A stretch of DNA of 64,000 nt from Flavobacterium ichthyis (GCF_009915155.1 NZ_JAABLM010000001.1:62001-126000); one strand, 5' to 3'. Numbered from the stretch's first letter, positions 36,913 to 45,913 are shown. Notes: a model not told the origin generated them from the sequence alone. Made by a program: numbers and translations.

Positions 36913-37929
36913 ATGGAAAAAATTTTAGTAACCGGAGGTTTAGGATTTATTGGTTCGCATACGGTTGTGGAACTTCAAAATGAAGGTTTTGAGGTGGTAA
37001 TTGTTGACAATCTCTCGAATTCTTCTGAAAAAGTCTTAGACGGAATTGAAGCGATTACGAATAAAAAACCTGTTTTTGTAAATTTAGATCTAAGAGAAAA
37101 AGCTACAGTTCAGGAATTTTTTAAAAAACATCAGGATATTTCCGGAGTGATACATTTTGCGGCTTCGAAAGCGGTTGGCGAAAGTGTTGAAAATCCGCTT
37201 TTGTATTATGAAAATAACATCAACACTTTGGTTTATATGTTGCAAGAATTGCAAAAATTAAATCATAAAAATTTTATTTTCAGTTCGTCTTGTACGGTTT
37301 ACGGTCAAGCCGAAAAAATGCCAATTACCGAAAATGCTTCGGTTCAAGCTGCAATTTCGCCTTATGGAAATACAAAGCAAATTGGCGAAGAAATCATTCA
37401 AGATGTAGCCAATTCCAGCGAAATTAACGCCATTTTGTTGCGCTATTTTAATCCCATTGGAGCTCATCCTTCTGCAGAAATTGGAGAATTGCCAATTGGC
37501 GTTCCGCAAAATTTGGTGCCGTACATCACCCAAACCGGAATTGGTTTAAGAAAAGAATTATCCGTTTTTGGGTCAGATTATCCCACAACTGACGGCACTT
37601 GCATTCGCGATTATATTCACGTGGTCGATTTGGCGAAAGCCCATGTTGTTGCGCTAAAGCGATTGTTATTGAAAAAAAATAATGAGAAAGTGGAAACGTT
37701 CAACATTGGAACAGGTAAAGGAAGTACGGTTTTAGAAGTCATTCGTTCTTTTGAAAAAGTGAGCGGTCAAAAACTACCATATAAATTAGTTCCACGAAGA
37801 AACGGTGACGTTACAGAAGCTTTCGCAAATACTGAAAAGGCAAATACAATTTTAGGGTGGAAAGCCCAATCAACCTTAGATGAAGCGATGGCTTCTGCGT
37901 GGAAATGGGAAAAAAAGATTCGCCAATAG
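36913..37929 (+). CDS. galE: UDP-glucose 4-epimerase
   Basis: A 338-aa extended short-chain dehydrogenase. The NAD-binding motif is VTGGLGFIGSHTVVELQ, the catalytic Ser-Tyr-Lys set is in FSSSCTVYG and SPYGNTKQIGEE, and the C-terminal GalE signature FNIGTGKGSTVLEVI and DVTEAFANTEKA are present. The long active-site segment VQNLVPYITQ-like (VPQNLVPYITQTGIGLRKEL) and the tyrosine-threonine-rich DYPTTDGTCIRDYIHVVDLA fit UDP-galactose/glucose epimerase. It shares an operon with the DegT aminotransferase. Confidence 0.93.
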   Translation: MEKILVTGGLGFIGSHTVVELQNEGFEVVIVDNLSNSSEKVLDGIEAITNKKPVFVNLDLREKATVQEFFKKHQDISGVIHFAASKAVGESVENPLLYYENNINTLVYMLQELQKLNHKNFIFSSSCTVYGQAEKMPITENASVQAAISPYGNTKQIGEEIIQDVANSSEINAILLRYFNPIGAHPSAEIGELPIGVPQNLVPYITQTGIGLRKELSVFGSDYPTTDGTCIRDYIHVVDLAKAHVVALKRLLLKKNNEKVETFNIGTGKGSTVLEVIRSFEKVSGQKLPYKLVPRRNGDVTEAFANTEKANTILGWKAQSTLDEAMASAWKWEKKIRQ

Positions 37930-37978
37930 CAAATTTTGAGCCTAATTATTTGCAAATTAGTCCAGTAATTCAAATTTT

Positions 37979-38164
37979 ATGGAAACCAAATACGGAAAAA
38001 ATGAATTGATAAAGTAGCTTTCAAAATTGGAGAGCCCGAAGTTTAGTATAAATTTCAAAAATTAAAGAAGAAACAGAACAAACCTCCGACTTTGATTTCG
38101 ATAAAAAATTTGCAAATGCTTGTAATCCTGAGAATGAAACAGTGGAGCAATTAATATATTTATA
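37979..38164 (+). pseudogene. Possible fossil of a small hypothetical gene
   Basis: From an ATG at 37979 the sequence reads METKYGKNELIK and then a stop, followed after apparent frame changes by a stretch that looks coding (KIKEETEQTSDFDFDKKFAN, then ENETVEQLIYL, stop at 38162-38164). Amino-acid content of that last stretch is protein-like. I do not recognise the family. It could also be chance, since the interval is only about 190 nt. Confidence 0.35.
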
Positions 38165-38168
38165 AAAA

Positions 38169-38200
38169 AAATCCCAAGTTTGTCGCTTGGGATTTTCTTT
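38169..38200. terminator. Terminator after fabD (bidirectional form)
   Basis: The stem AAATCCCAAG/CTTGGGATTT with a 7-nt loop has A-runs before and T-runs after. It serves fabD on the minus strand and may also close the galE side. Confidence 0.82.
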
Positions 38201-38219
38201 TACTTTAATTTTTTATTTT

Positions 38220-39095
38220 TTAAGCAGAAAAAGTTTCTGCTGTTTTATCAATTTTATTGACCAAGCCAATGAGTACTTTTCCAGGACCAACTTCGGTAAA
38301 ACTCGTGGCACCATCCGCAATCATTTGTTGAACTGATTGTGTCCATTTTACTGGAGCGGTTAATTGCACAATTAAATTTTTCTTGATTTCTGACGGATCC
38401 GAAACCGCACTTGCCGTTACATTTTGATAAACCGGACAAACGGGTGTTGAAAATTTTGTGTTTTCAATCGCAGCCGCTAATTCTTCTCTGGCAGGTTCCA
38501 TCATTGGTGAATGAAAAGCACCACCAACGGGTAGAATCAATGCCCTTTTTGCGCCAGCATCTTTCATCGCTTCGCAAGCTTTTTCAACTGCAGTTGTTTC
38601 ACCCGAAATTACTAATTGACCCGGACAATTATAATTTGCCGCCACCACAACACCATCGATTGAAGCACAAACATTTTCTACAGTATTATCCTCTAAACCT
38701 AATACCGCCGCCATTGTAGAAGGCTTAATTTCGCATGCTTTTTGCATTGCCAAAGCCCGCTGTGAAACTAATTTTAATCCGTCTTCAAACGACAAAGTTC
38801 CATTGGCAACTAACGCAGAAAATTCTCCTAAAGAATGTCCGGCAACCATTTCTGGCTTGAAATCTTCGCCTAAAGTTTTGGCTAAAATTACCGAATGAAG
38901 GAAAACCGCAGGTTGTGTTACTTTAGTTTCTTTTAATTCTTCAGCAGTGCCGTCAAACATTATATCTGTAATTCTGAAACCTAAAATATCGTTAGCTTTT
39001 TCAAAAAGTTCTTTTGCTAAAGGTGAATTTTCGTACAAGTCTTTTCCCATTCCGGTAAATTGGGCACCTTGACCCGGAAAAACGTATGCTTTCAT
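38220..39095 (-). CDS. fabD: Malonyl-CoA:acyl carrier protein transacylase
   Basis: Loads malonyl groups onto acyl carrier protein for fatty acid synthesis. 291 aa, slightly short for the family. GQGAQ is at residues 8-12, the nucleophile Ser88 sits in AGHSLGEFSAL, and the catalytic His195 is in GGAFHSPMM. The C-terminal block TEVGPGKVLIGLVNKI is standard. It has a clear -7 box upstream inside the end of the neighbouring gene, so it is probably transcribed on its own. Confidence 0.95.
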   Translation of the reverse strand: MKAYVFPGQGAQFTGMGKDLYENSPLAKELFEKANDILGFRITDIMFDGTAEELKETKVTQPAVFLHSVILAKTLGEDFKPEMVAGHSLGEFSALVANGTLSFEDGLKLVSQRALAMQKACEIKPSTMAAVLGLEDNTVENVCASIDGVVVAANYNCPGQLVISGETTAVEKACEAMKDAGAKRALILPVGGAFHSPMMEPAREELAAAIENTKFSTPVCPVYQNVTASAVSDPSEIKKNLIVQLTAPVKWTQSVQQMIADGATSFTEVGPGKVLIGLVNKIDKTAETFSA

Positions 39096-39121
39096 TTTTG
39101 AATTTGTTTAATTTGCTAATG

Positions 39122-39129
39122 CAAAAATA
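39122..39129 (-). promoter_or_regulatory. -7 box of fabD
   Basis: Read on the minus strand this is TATTTTTG, 26 nt before the fabD ATG. It directly abuts the stop of the NlpC/P60-like gene. Confidence 0.45.
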
Positions 39130-39798
39130 CTATTTATTCGATAAATTATATTGGTTAACTTCAATATCAAAAAAATCTGTGCTGTACAAGGGTGTCATGG
39201 AATAGAAAAACTTTTTTCGGGCTTCAGTTTCATGCGGAAGTGTTACACAATTAAGGTCTTTCTCTAAAATTTTCCAAATCATTTCGGTACAGTACAACTG
39301 CGAATCATCGTCAAAGTTGCCTTTGTGGTCAAAAGGAATTTTTTTAGAAAGATAAAAATAAGCCCGATTTGCAATGGCTTGTGCAATAGAATCATTGCTG
39401 TTTTTTACGCGCGAAACAATGATTTTTTGGGGATGTGAATACGAAAGAAATTCTCGCAATGGTTGTATTTGCATACCATCAATATCCGTTACATCTGAAG
39501 AGAGGGAGTGAATTACGAACAGCGAATCGTGTTGTTTTACAATAATTCCGGCATGGGTAACGTCTATCTCTCCATCGTTTAATTCGGTTGAAATATAGTC
39601 AGAAAAAAAACCAAAACCACGCCTTAAAATTAAATCCCCTTCGTGAATCTTGGAAAGTTCTTCAGCGGAAAGTCTAGTAGTATTTTGGTGTTTTACCACT
39701 AGTTCAGCTTCAGATTTTTTATCGAAATAAAAAAAGATTTTAAAGGTGGCAAAACCCAAAATAAAAAGCATTGCTGTAATTAGAAATAATTTTTTCAT
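39130..39798 (-). CDS. YiiX/YebB-like NlpC/P60-superfamily hydrolase
   Basis: A 222-aa protein with an N-terminal membrane anchor (MKKLFLITAMLFILGFATFK). It has the permuted papain-like order of the YiiX group: GDLILRRGFGFFSDYI, then His in DVTHAGIIVKQ, and the nucleophile Cys late in the chain in QLYCTEMIWKILEK. Members are thought to cleave amide or lipid bonds in the envelope; the substrate is not known. It sits downstream of the DUF4878 lipoprotein gene (36-nt gap) and may be co-transcribed with it. Confidence 0.78.
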   Translation of the reverse strand: MKKLFLITAMLFILGFATFKIFFYFDKKSEAELVVKHQNTTRLSAEELSKIHEGDLILRRGFGFFSDYISTELNDGEIDVTHAGIIVKQHDSLFVIHSLSSDVTDIDGMQIQPLREFLSYSHPQKIIVSRVKNSNDSIAQAIANRAYFYLSKKIPFDHKGNFDDDSQLYCTEMIWKILEKDLNCVTLPHETEARKKFFYSMTPLYSTDFFDIEVNQYNLSNK

Positions 39799-39834
39799 AC
39801 CGCAATGCTTTTAAAATTTTAAGAAATCTAAAGA

Positions 39835-40338
39835 TTATTCAGCCATCTCTAACGAGTCAACTTCTAAAGAGTCAATTGGTGTATCAAGTGAATCTGCCGG
39901 CTCTTCAGTAGCAGGAGCTCCACCTTCTTTGTTAGCGTTTTCTTTATCAATGGTTACTTTCCATTTTCCATCTTCTTTGATCAAATCAATTGATTGTTCT
40001 TTAGAATCTGCTGGAGCGTCTTTTCCTACAATTTTGTATTTTACTGACGCTTTTTCGTCCTTAATTTCAGAAGAAATAATTTCAGTTTTGATATCTTTAT
40101 CCTTCATTTCGGCAGTTTTTCCACCAGCCATTGAAGCCATCATACCAATTAATTCGCCTGTTTTTTTATCGCAATATTTTTTTGCTTCTTCAAATTCAGC
40201 TTTATTTACGTGGTTTAAAAATTTTTCGGCTACCGCTTCAGGGTTGTCACCAGAGCATGAAGTTAATGTTATAAAAGAAATAAACGCCATTAACATCATT
40301 GCTTTTTTTGCTACAGATTGGATCATTGTTGTTTTCAT
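39835..40338 (-). CDS. DUF4878-type lipoprotein
   Basis: A 167-aa predicted lipoprotein: signal followed by FITLTSCSGDNPEAVAEKF, so lipidation is at the Cys of TSC. The body resembles the DUF4878 fold (NTF2-like): a helix with EKFLNHVNKAEFEEAKKYCD, then strands SSEIKDEKASVKYKIVGK and a closing IDLIKEDGKWKVTIDKE. The last 30 residues are an acidic Glu/Asp/Ser tail (EEPADSLDTPIDSLEVDSLE). Function unknown. The intergenic stretch to the divergent gene at 40497 carries a perfect inverted repeat. Confidence 0.75.
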   Translation of the reverse strand: MKTTMIQSVAKKAMMLMAFISFITLTSCSGDNPEAVAEKFLNHVNKAEFEEAKKYCDKKTGELIGMMASMAGGKTAEMKDKDIKTEIISSEIKDEKASVKYKIVGKDAPADSKEQSIDLIKEDGKWKVTIDKENANKEGGAPATEEPADSLDTPIDSLEVDSLEMAE

Positions 40339-40445
40339 TTTTGTATTTAAAAATTGTTAATTAGGGTGTAAATGTAAATTATTTTATTTAACAAATGTTT
40401 ACGTTGTAAAAAAAATATAATGTTTTTGATAAAAAATCATCTTAA

Positions 40446-40460
40446 AAAGTGTAACACTTT
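40446..40460. promoter_or_regulatory. Operator-like palindrome
   Basis: AAAGTGTAACACTTT is a perfect inverted repeat with 7-nt arms around one base, 36 nt before the ATG at 40497 and 108 nt before the divergent lipoprotein start. It has no T-run and so does not look like a terminator. Confidence 0.4.
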
Positions 40461-40496
40461 CAAAATTTGCCGTCAAATAAATATAAGATTGCTTTT

Positions 40497-42128
40497 ATGA
40501 AAAAAATTCTCTTTACAATATTTGTAGTTGTTTTTGGATTTTTCCTTATGTACACTACGTTTCCGGTAATTAATTATGGATTTATACTTTTCCCAATTAT
40601 TTTAATTACGCTTGTATTAATTTGTATTATAGGTTTTACTAAAATTAAAATTGAGCCGAAAACTAATAAAATGATATTCGTATCAAGACCTCATCGTTTT
40701 TGGTATGTTTTGCTGGGGATTTTATTGACATATGTTACTATATTCCCGTTAGTTACCAGTTTACCAATGTTTTATGCTAATGATTATCAAAATTTAATTG
40801 GAGAAGTAAAAAACGGTGACAATTTAAAAAATCATATTGCTCCGATTTCTCTCGATAAAATTCGCGTAGTGGATGAAAATTTAGCGATGCTTTTAGGCGA
40901 AAAAATTATCGGATCACAGCCTTCGTTGGGAAGTCAAACAGAAATTGGCTCGTTTACGATTCAAAAAGTAAATGGCGAATTATATTGGGTGGCGCCACTT
41001 TTGCATACTGGTTTTTTTAAATGGCTAGATAATTCCGAAGGAACTCCAGGATACGTAATGGTTTCTGCTACTAATGAAAGAGATGTAAAATTGATACAAA
41101 AAGCCAATGGTAAACCCGTAAAAATAAAGTATCAAACCGAAGCTTTTTTTGGATCAAATATTGAGCGGCACGTTTATTTTAGCGGATATGCTACGGTTGG
41201 TCTTGAGGATTTTAATTTTGAAATTGACGATGATGGAAACCCATTTTGGATTGTGACTAAATACAAAAAAAGAGTGGGTTTTGCCGGAAATGATGCCACC
41301 GGAGTTTTGGTGGTGAATGCCGAAACTGGCGAAATTAAAGAATATGATATTGAAAATACGCCGATTTGGGTGGACAGAATGCAACCTATAAGTTTTATTG
41401 AAGAACAATTGAGTGATTGGGGCGAATACGTAAAAGGCTACTGGAATTGGTCAAACGAAAATAAGTTAATGATTACCGAAGGTTTGACTTTAGTTTATGG
41501 CGAAAATCACAAATCATATTGGTACACAGGTTTATCTTCGGTTGGAAAAGAAGAATCTGTGGTAGGATTTGTTTTGGTAGATACGAGAACAAAAGAAGCT
41601 ACATATTACCATCAAAGTGGTGCTACAGAATATGCGGCACAAAGTTCTGCGGAAGGAAAAGTTCAAGAAAAAGGTTATCATGCCTCGTTGCCTATTCCGT
41701 ATTTGATTAATAATATTCCAACTTATGTGATGACTTTAAAAGATGATGGTGGTTTGGTAAAAATGTTTGCCATGGTTTCCATTAATGATTACACGATTGT
41801 TGGCGTTGGAAATACCATGCGAGAAACTTTGATGTCTTATAAAAATGTTTATAATATGGCAGACAATGGTTTGGATAACGCATCGATTTCGGATAAAAAA
41901 ATATTCAAATCGGTGGTTACGAGAATCCAAAATGATGTAAAAAACGGCAATAGTTTTTATTACTTTACTATCAAAGATTATCCGAATATTTTTGTAGGTT
42001 CGTCCCAACTTTCAAATGAGTTACCCGTTACAATCGTTGGTGATTCTATCAGTATTTCTTTTGATGTTGATAACGAAGAAATTATTGATGTATCAAGTTT
42101 TGACAATCTTAACTTAAGAAAAAATTAA
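40497..42128 (+). CDS. Unrecognised membrane-anchored protein
   Basis: From ATG 40497 the protein is 543 aa; an upstream TTG at 40467 would add ten residues but is not needed. Three hydrophobic segments lie at about residues 4-20, 27-45 and 68-85, followed by a soluble region of about 450 residues. That region is rich in Tyr, Trp and Asp and contains possible repeating strands (GVLVVNAETGEIKEYDIEN, GFVLVDTRTKEATYYHQSG, MTLKDDGGLVKMFAMVSI). The pattern of NAETGEIKEYDI and DTRTKEATYYHQ suggests a propeller- or PepSY-like repeat, but I cannot assign a family. It stands alone between divergent and convergent neighbours, with a terminator after it. Confidence 0.7.
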   Translation: MKKILFTIFVVVFGFFLMYTTFPVINYGFILFPIILITLVLICIIGFTKIKIEPKTNKMIFVSRPHRFWYVLLGILLTYVTIFPLVTSLPMFYANDYQNLIGEVKNGDNLKNHIAPISLDKIRVVDENLAMLLGEKIIGSQPSLGSQTEIGSFTIQKVNGELYWVAPLLHTGFFKWLDNSEGTPGYVMVSATNERDVKLIQKANGKPVKIKYQTEAFFGSNIERHVYFSGYATVGLEDFNFEIDDDGNPFWIVTKYKKRVGFAGNDATGVLVVNAETGEIKEYDIENTPIWVDRMQPISFIEEQLSDWGEYVKGYWNWSNENKLMITEGLTLVYGENHKSYWYTGLSSVGKEESVVGFVLVDTRTKEATYYHQSGATEYAAQSSAEGKVQEKGYHASLPIPYLINNIPTYVMTLKDDGGLVKMFAMVSINDYTIVGVGNTMRETLMSYKNVYNMADNGLDNASISDKKIFKSVVTRIQNDVKNGNSFYYFTIKDYPNIFVGSSQLSNELPVTIVGDSISISFDVDNEEIIDVSSFDNLNLRKN

Positions 42129-42147
42129 TTTTTTTCAACCTAAACAA

Positions 42148-42172
42148 AAAAGCCTCATCACGAGGCTTTTAT
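42148..42172. terminator. Bidirectional terminator
   Basis: The stem AAAAGCCTC/GAGGCTTTT with a 5-nt loop lies between the membrane protein gene and aspC, which converge. Confidence 0.87.
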
Positions 42173-42192
42173 TAAGTTATTATTTTTTTTAT

Positions 42193-43377
42193 TTAGGCCA
42201 AAGCCTCTTTGATTCGTTTGAGTGCTTCTACTAATAATGCTTCGCTTGTAGCGTACGAAAATCTAATGCAATCAGGATTTCCAAAAGCATCTCCCGTTAC
42301 AGTTGCCACATTTGCTTCGGATAAGAGATACATCGAAAAATCATTAGCATCTTTTATTGTTGTGCCACGCAAAGTTTTTCCGAAATAAGATGAAACATCA
42401 GGAAAAACATAAAAAGCACCTTCGGGAACGTTTAATTTTAATCCTGGAATTTCGTTGATTAATCCTACAACCAAATCACGACGGTTTTTAAATGCCTGAA
42501 CCATTTCGTTTAAAACATTTGGATTAGCGTCAACCGCGGTAATTGTGGCTCTTTGCGCAATAGAATTAGCACCACTTGTTACTTGACCCTGCATTTTGGT
42601 ACAAGCTTTAGCAATAAATTCTGGAGCACCAATATAGCCTATTCTCCAACCTGTCATGGCAAACGCTTTTGCAACGCCATTAACCGTAATTGTTCTTTCA
42701 AACATTCCCGGAATGGAAGCGATGCTGCAAAATGTCCCGGAAAAGTTGATGTGTTCGTAAATTTCGTCAGAAACCACAAAAATGTTTGGGTGTTTTTCTA
42801 AAACTTTTGAAAGTGCCGTTAACTCATCTCGATTGTAAACTGAACCACTAGGATTACATGGCGAACTGTACCATATCATTTTTGTTTTTGGCGTTATGGC
42901 TTCTTCCAATTGTTTTGGTGTAATTTTAAAATCACTTTCAACCGAAGTAGGAACTTCTATGGGAATTCCGCCAGCCATTTTTATTATTTCAAAATAACTT
43001 ACCCAATATGGCGCTGGAAGAATTACTTCGTCACCTGGATTAATCATTACTTGAGCGATGTTATACAAGGCTTGCTTGGCTCCCGTTGAAACTACAATAT
43101 TTGCTGGTTTGTAATCTAAATTATTGTCGCGTTTAAATTTTCGGCAAATGGCTTCTTTCAATTCTAGATAACCATCAACTGGGGAATAAGTGCTCCAATT
43201 TTCATCGATGGCTTGTTTTGCTGCCTCTTTAATAAAATCTGGTGTGTAAAAATCTGGTTCGCCCAAACTTAAACTGATTATATCTTTTCCTTGCGCTTTC
43301 AATTCTCTCGCTAATGCAGCCATAGCAAGTGTTTGCGATGTCGAAAGGTTGTTAATTCTGTCTGATAAAGGATTCAT
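42193..43377 (-). CDS. Aspartate aminotransferase, class I
   Basis: A 394-aa PLP enzyme transferring the amino group between aspartate and 2-oxoglutarate. Motifs are SLSLGEPDFYTPDFIKEAA, YSPVDGYLELKEAI, STGAKQALYNIAQVM, YSSPCNPSGSVY, SDEIYEHINF and the Schiff-base Lys in VNGVAKAFAMTGWRIGYIG. Arg of FSYATSEALL marks the carboxylate site. It matches the Ib subgroup (AspC/AatA of thermophiles and Bacteroidetes), so I give no symbol. It is downstream of the desaturase on the same strand with a 34-nt gap and may be co-transcribed. Confidence 0.92.
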   Translation of the reverse strand: MNPLSDRINNLSTSQTLAMAALARELKAQGKDIISLSLGEPDFYTPDFIKEAAKQAIDENWSTYSPVDGYLELKEAICRKFKRDNNLDYKPANIVVSTGAKQALYNIAQVMINPGDEVILPAPYWVSYFEIIKMAGGIPIEVPTSVESDFKITPKQLEEAITPKTKMIWYSSPCNPSGSVYNRDELTALSKVLEKHPNIFVVSDEIYEHINFSGTFCSIASIPGMFERTITVNGVAKAFAMTGWRIGYIGAPEFIAKACTKMQGQVTSGANSIAQRATITAVDANPNVLNEMVQAFKNRRDLVVGLINEIPGLKLNVPEGAFYVFPDVSSYFGKTLRGTTIKDANDFSMYLLSEANVATVTGDAFGNPDCIRFSYATSEALLVEALKRIKEALA

Positions 43378-43411
43378 CTAACAATTAATTCTTTTTGTGG
43401 TTGTGTTATTT

Positions 43412-44506
43412 TTAGGCAAGTGCAGGTTTTTGTCCCAAATCTTTTAAATGTTTGAAATGAGCCATCACAGCGCCTCGCATGGTATTAAATTCATAATACG
43501 GCAAATTAAATTCTTGAGCGGTTTCTTTGACGATTTTTGCAATTTTATCGTAATGGATGTGGCTGATATTTGGAAAAATATGATGCTCAATTTGGTGGTT
43601 TAATCCTCCGGTGTAATAATTTACAATTTTATTTTTTGGAGCAAAATTTGCCGTGGTGTACAGTTGGTGAATCGCCCAAGTATTTTCAATTTCACCGTTT
43701 TCATTGGGTTCAGGATTAGCTGTTTCTTCGACTACGTGTGCTAACTGAAATACCACGCTCAAAATTAATCCCGCGGTATAATGCATCACTAAAAATCCTA
43801 AAATCACTTTCCACCAAACGATTCCTAAAACCATTGGGATTACCAACCAAATCGAAAAATAAATCACTTTGGTAATAATTAACGTGGTCCACCTTATTAC
43901 TGGACTTTTAAATTCTCCGTACGATAATTTTCTGCCTAAGTAACGCTTCATCTGAATAAAATCAGTAGTGATTGACCAGTTAAACGTTAAAAGTCCATAT
44001 AAAAATATGGAATAAAAGTGTTGAAATTTATGAAAACGTCTCCATTTTGCTTTTTCTGTAAAACGAATTATTTTTCCGGCATCTAAATCTTCGTCATGAC
44101 CGTGAATGTTCGTATAAGTATGATGCAAAACATTATGCTGTACTTGCCAATTGTAAACATTTCCAGCCAAAATATAAATACTGCCGCCCATAATTTTGTT
44201 TAGCCATTTTTTATTGGAATAAGATCCATGATTCCCGTCATGCATCACATTCATCCCAACGCCAGCCATCCCAATTCCAATGACTATCGATAATAAAAGC
44301 ATCAACCAAAAAGGCATATCCATCGATAAAATGAAAAAATATGGCGTGAGAAAAATAGAAAACATCACAAATGCTTTGAGGTGAAGTTTCCAGTTTCCGG
44401 TTTTTTGAAGGTTATTTTCTTTAAAATAATTGTTCACCCGACTGTTTAATGTTCTAAAAAATTTTAAACTATCTCTTGTTGAAAATGTAGGTGTTGTGGT
44501 ATTCAT
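43412..44506 (-). CDS. Membrane fatty acid desaturase (acyl-lipid/CoA type)
   Basis: A 364-aa integral membrane di-iron desaturase. The three histidine boxes are HDGNHGS, HNVLHHTYTN and HQIEHHIFP; the QxxHH form of the third is typical of front-end/sphingolipid-like desaturases. Hydrophobic pairs of helices lie at about residues 45-90 and 200-250 (VIYFSIWLVIPMVLGIVWWK). No cytochrome b5 domain is present, so it needs an external electron donor. It would introduce double bonds in membrane lipids, useful for growth in the cold. Divergent from rsmG. Confidence 0.9.
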   Translation of the reverse strand: MNTTTPTFSTRDSLKFFRTLNSRVNNYFKENNLQKTGNWKLHLKAFVMFSIFLTPYFFILSMDMPFWLMLLLSIVIGIGMAGVGMNVMHDGNHGSYSNKKWLNKIMGGSIYILAGNVYNWQVQHNVLHHTYTNIHGHDEDLDAGKIIRFTEKAKWRRFHKFQHFYSIFLYGLLTFNWSITTDFIQMKRYLGRKLSYGEFKSPVIRWTTLIITKVIYFSIWLVIPMVLGIVWWKVILGFLVMHYTAGLILSVVFQLAHVVEETANPEPNENGEIENTWAIHQLYTTANFAPKNKIVNYYTGGLNHQIEHHIFPNISHIHYDKIAKIVKETAQEFNLPYYEFNTMRGAVMAHFKHLKDLGQKPALA

Positions 44507-44528
44507 ATATAATTCTAGAAAATTTGCT

Positions 44529-44536
44529 CAAATGTA
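44529..44536 (-). promoter_or_regulatory. -7 box of the desaturase gene
   Basis: Read on the minus strand this is TACATTTG, 22 nt before the desaturase ATG. Confidence 0.4.
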
Positions 44537-44590
44537 CTTATTATAATTTTTTAAAACTTGATAATCGTCATTTTTTATCAACTAAAAGAG

Positions 44591-44598
44591 TATTTTTG
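44591..44598 (+). promoter_or_regulatory. -7 box of rsmG
   Basis: TATTTTTG lies 15 nt before the rsmG ATG at 44614. It argues against the longer frame that starts upstream of it. Confidence 0.4.
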
Positions 44599-44613
44599 TG
44601 GAAAATTTGTGAA

Positions 44614-45243
44614 ATGGAAGAAATCCTCAAACAGTTTCCCAACCTGTCTGAAAATCAAGTACAACAATTTGGAAAACTGTACGACTTATACCAAGATTGG
44701 AATGCTAAAATTAATGTCATTTCTAGAAAAGATATAGACGAACTTTATACTAAACATGTACTTCATTCGCTTGCTATTGCAAAAGTGATGGAATTTGTGC
44801 CGGAAAGTTCCGTATTAGATGTGGGAACAGGTGGCGGATTTCCTGGCGTTCCATTGGCCATTTTATTTCCAGAAACCAATTTTTATTTAATTGATGTAAT
44901 TGCCAAAAAAATAAAAGTGGTTCAAGCAATTGCAGATGCTTTGGAACTAAAAAATATACGAGCAGAACAAAAACGTGCTGAAAACGTTGAAGAAAAATTC
45001 GACTTTATAGTGAGTCGTGCCGTCACCAATATGCCTGATTTTTATTCTTGGATTAAAAATAAAATCAAAAAAGAAAACCGTCATGAATTTCACAACGGAA
45101 TTTTATACCTCAAAGGCGGCGATTTGAGCCAAGAATTAAAAGATTTTCCAAAAAACGTTCAATTTCCTATTTCTGATTTTTTCGACAATGAATTTTTTGA
45201 AACCAAAAAAGTAGTTTATTTGCCGTTGAAATACAAAGTTTAG
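44614..45243 (+). CDS. rsmG: 16S rRNA (guanine527-N7)-methyltransferase
   Basis: Methylates N7 of G527 in 16S rRNA. From ATG 44614 the product is 209 aa, the usual length; the open frame extends 41 codons upstream but that part is not homologous. Signatures are LYQDWNAKINVISRKDIDEL, HVLHSLAIAK, the SAM site VLDVGTGGGFPGVPLAILFP, LIDVIAKKIKVVQ and FIVSRAVTNMPDF. The gene diverges from the desaturase and is followed by a 257-nt stretch without a gene. Confidence 0.95.
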   Translation: MEEILKQFPNLSENQVQQFGKLYDLYQDWNAKINVISRKDIDELYTKHVLHSLAIAKVMEFVPESSVLDVGTGGGFPGVPLAILFPETNFYLIDVIAKKIKVVQAIADALELKNIRAEQKRAENVEEKFDFIVSRAVTNMPDFYSWIKNKIKKENRHEFHNGILYLKGGDLSQELKDFPKNVQFPISDFFDNEFFETKKVVYLPLKYKV

Positions 45244-45500
45244 CCAAACGAAATTCAAATTTTTCAATCTCCAAATTCTGAAAAACAGAACCCAAGTCAA
45301 TTTGGATTTTTATCTTCTGCTTGAAGAATAATATGGCGCAACGTTTGGAAAACGGTTTAAAGAAAAATTGGCAGTGGTTAAAATGGTGTTCGTTTGTTAA
45401 TATGTTGCTGAACGAACTGACTTAAAAAATACTTTTTTAATTTTTAAAACAAAACGGGACTTTAAATTTTCTTATTTTTAGCCTTCTTAAAAAATATTTC
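45244..45500. other. Gene-poor stretch after rsmG
   Basis: A 257-nt AT-rich interval. The best open frame is a 30-codon one from ATG 45333 (MAQRLENGLKKNWQWLKW...) that I do not believe. The region may be decayed intergenic repeat sequence; I see no RNA gene. Confidence 0.4.
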
Positions 45501-45845
45501 ATGGGAGCATTTGTCATCACACAAAAAGATGAAGATCATTATAAATTTACCTACAATTCTAGAAAAGGGAAAATTATCTTTACAAGTGCCACTTATGAAT
45601 TAAAAATGGATATTGAAGCCGATATTGAAATTATCCAACAAAATGCGGAAAACGCATTTTGCATGAAGTTTAAAACCTCATCTGGAAAATTTTTCTACCG
45701 TTTGATCATTCATGATAAAGTATATGCCACAAGTAGAAAATTTAATACGGCTTTGCGTCTCGAAAAAGGAATTAACGAAGTGCGGTTGTATGTTCCTAAA
45801 GCAGAAATCCTCGATTTTACCGGAGCCGATATTTTTGCAGACTAA
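45501..45845 (+). CDS. Small YegP-like (DUF1508-type) protein
   Basis: A 114-aa protein with two similar halves, each built as a strand pair: FVITQKDEDHYKFTYNSRKG followed by IFTSATYELK, and FCMKFKTSSGKFFYRLIIHD followed by YATSRKFNTALRLEKGI. This resembles the DUF1508/YegP fold, though the match is looser than in the classic family. Function unknown. No signal peptide. It converges on the small lipoprotein gene and they share a terminator. Confidence 0.65.
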   Translation: MGAFVITQKDEDHYKFTYNSRKGKIIFTSATYELKMDIEADIEIIQQNAENAFCMKFKTSSGKFFYRLIIHDKVYATSRKFNTALRLEKGINEVRLYVPKAEILDFTGADIFAD

Positions 45846-45870
45846 TTTTTATCAAAAAACTAGCAAAAAA

Positions 45871-45896
45871 AAACCTCGCAATGCGAGGCTTATTTT
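45871..45896. terminator. Bidirectional terminator
   Basis: The 7-bp stem CCTCGCA/TGCGAGG with one central base is flanked by an A-run and a T-run; it serves both convergent genes. Confidence 0.85.
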
Positions 45897-45913
45897 TTCT
45901 GTCTAATACTTGA

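Noticed and set aside
44491..44613. Upstream extension of rsmG
   Set aside because: The added 41 residues are not family-like, overlap the desaturase start and lie upstream of the -7 box.
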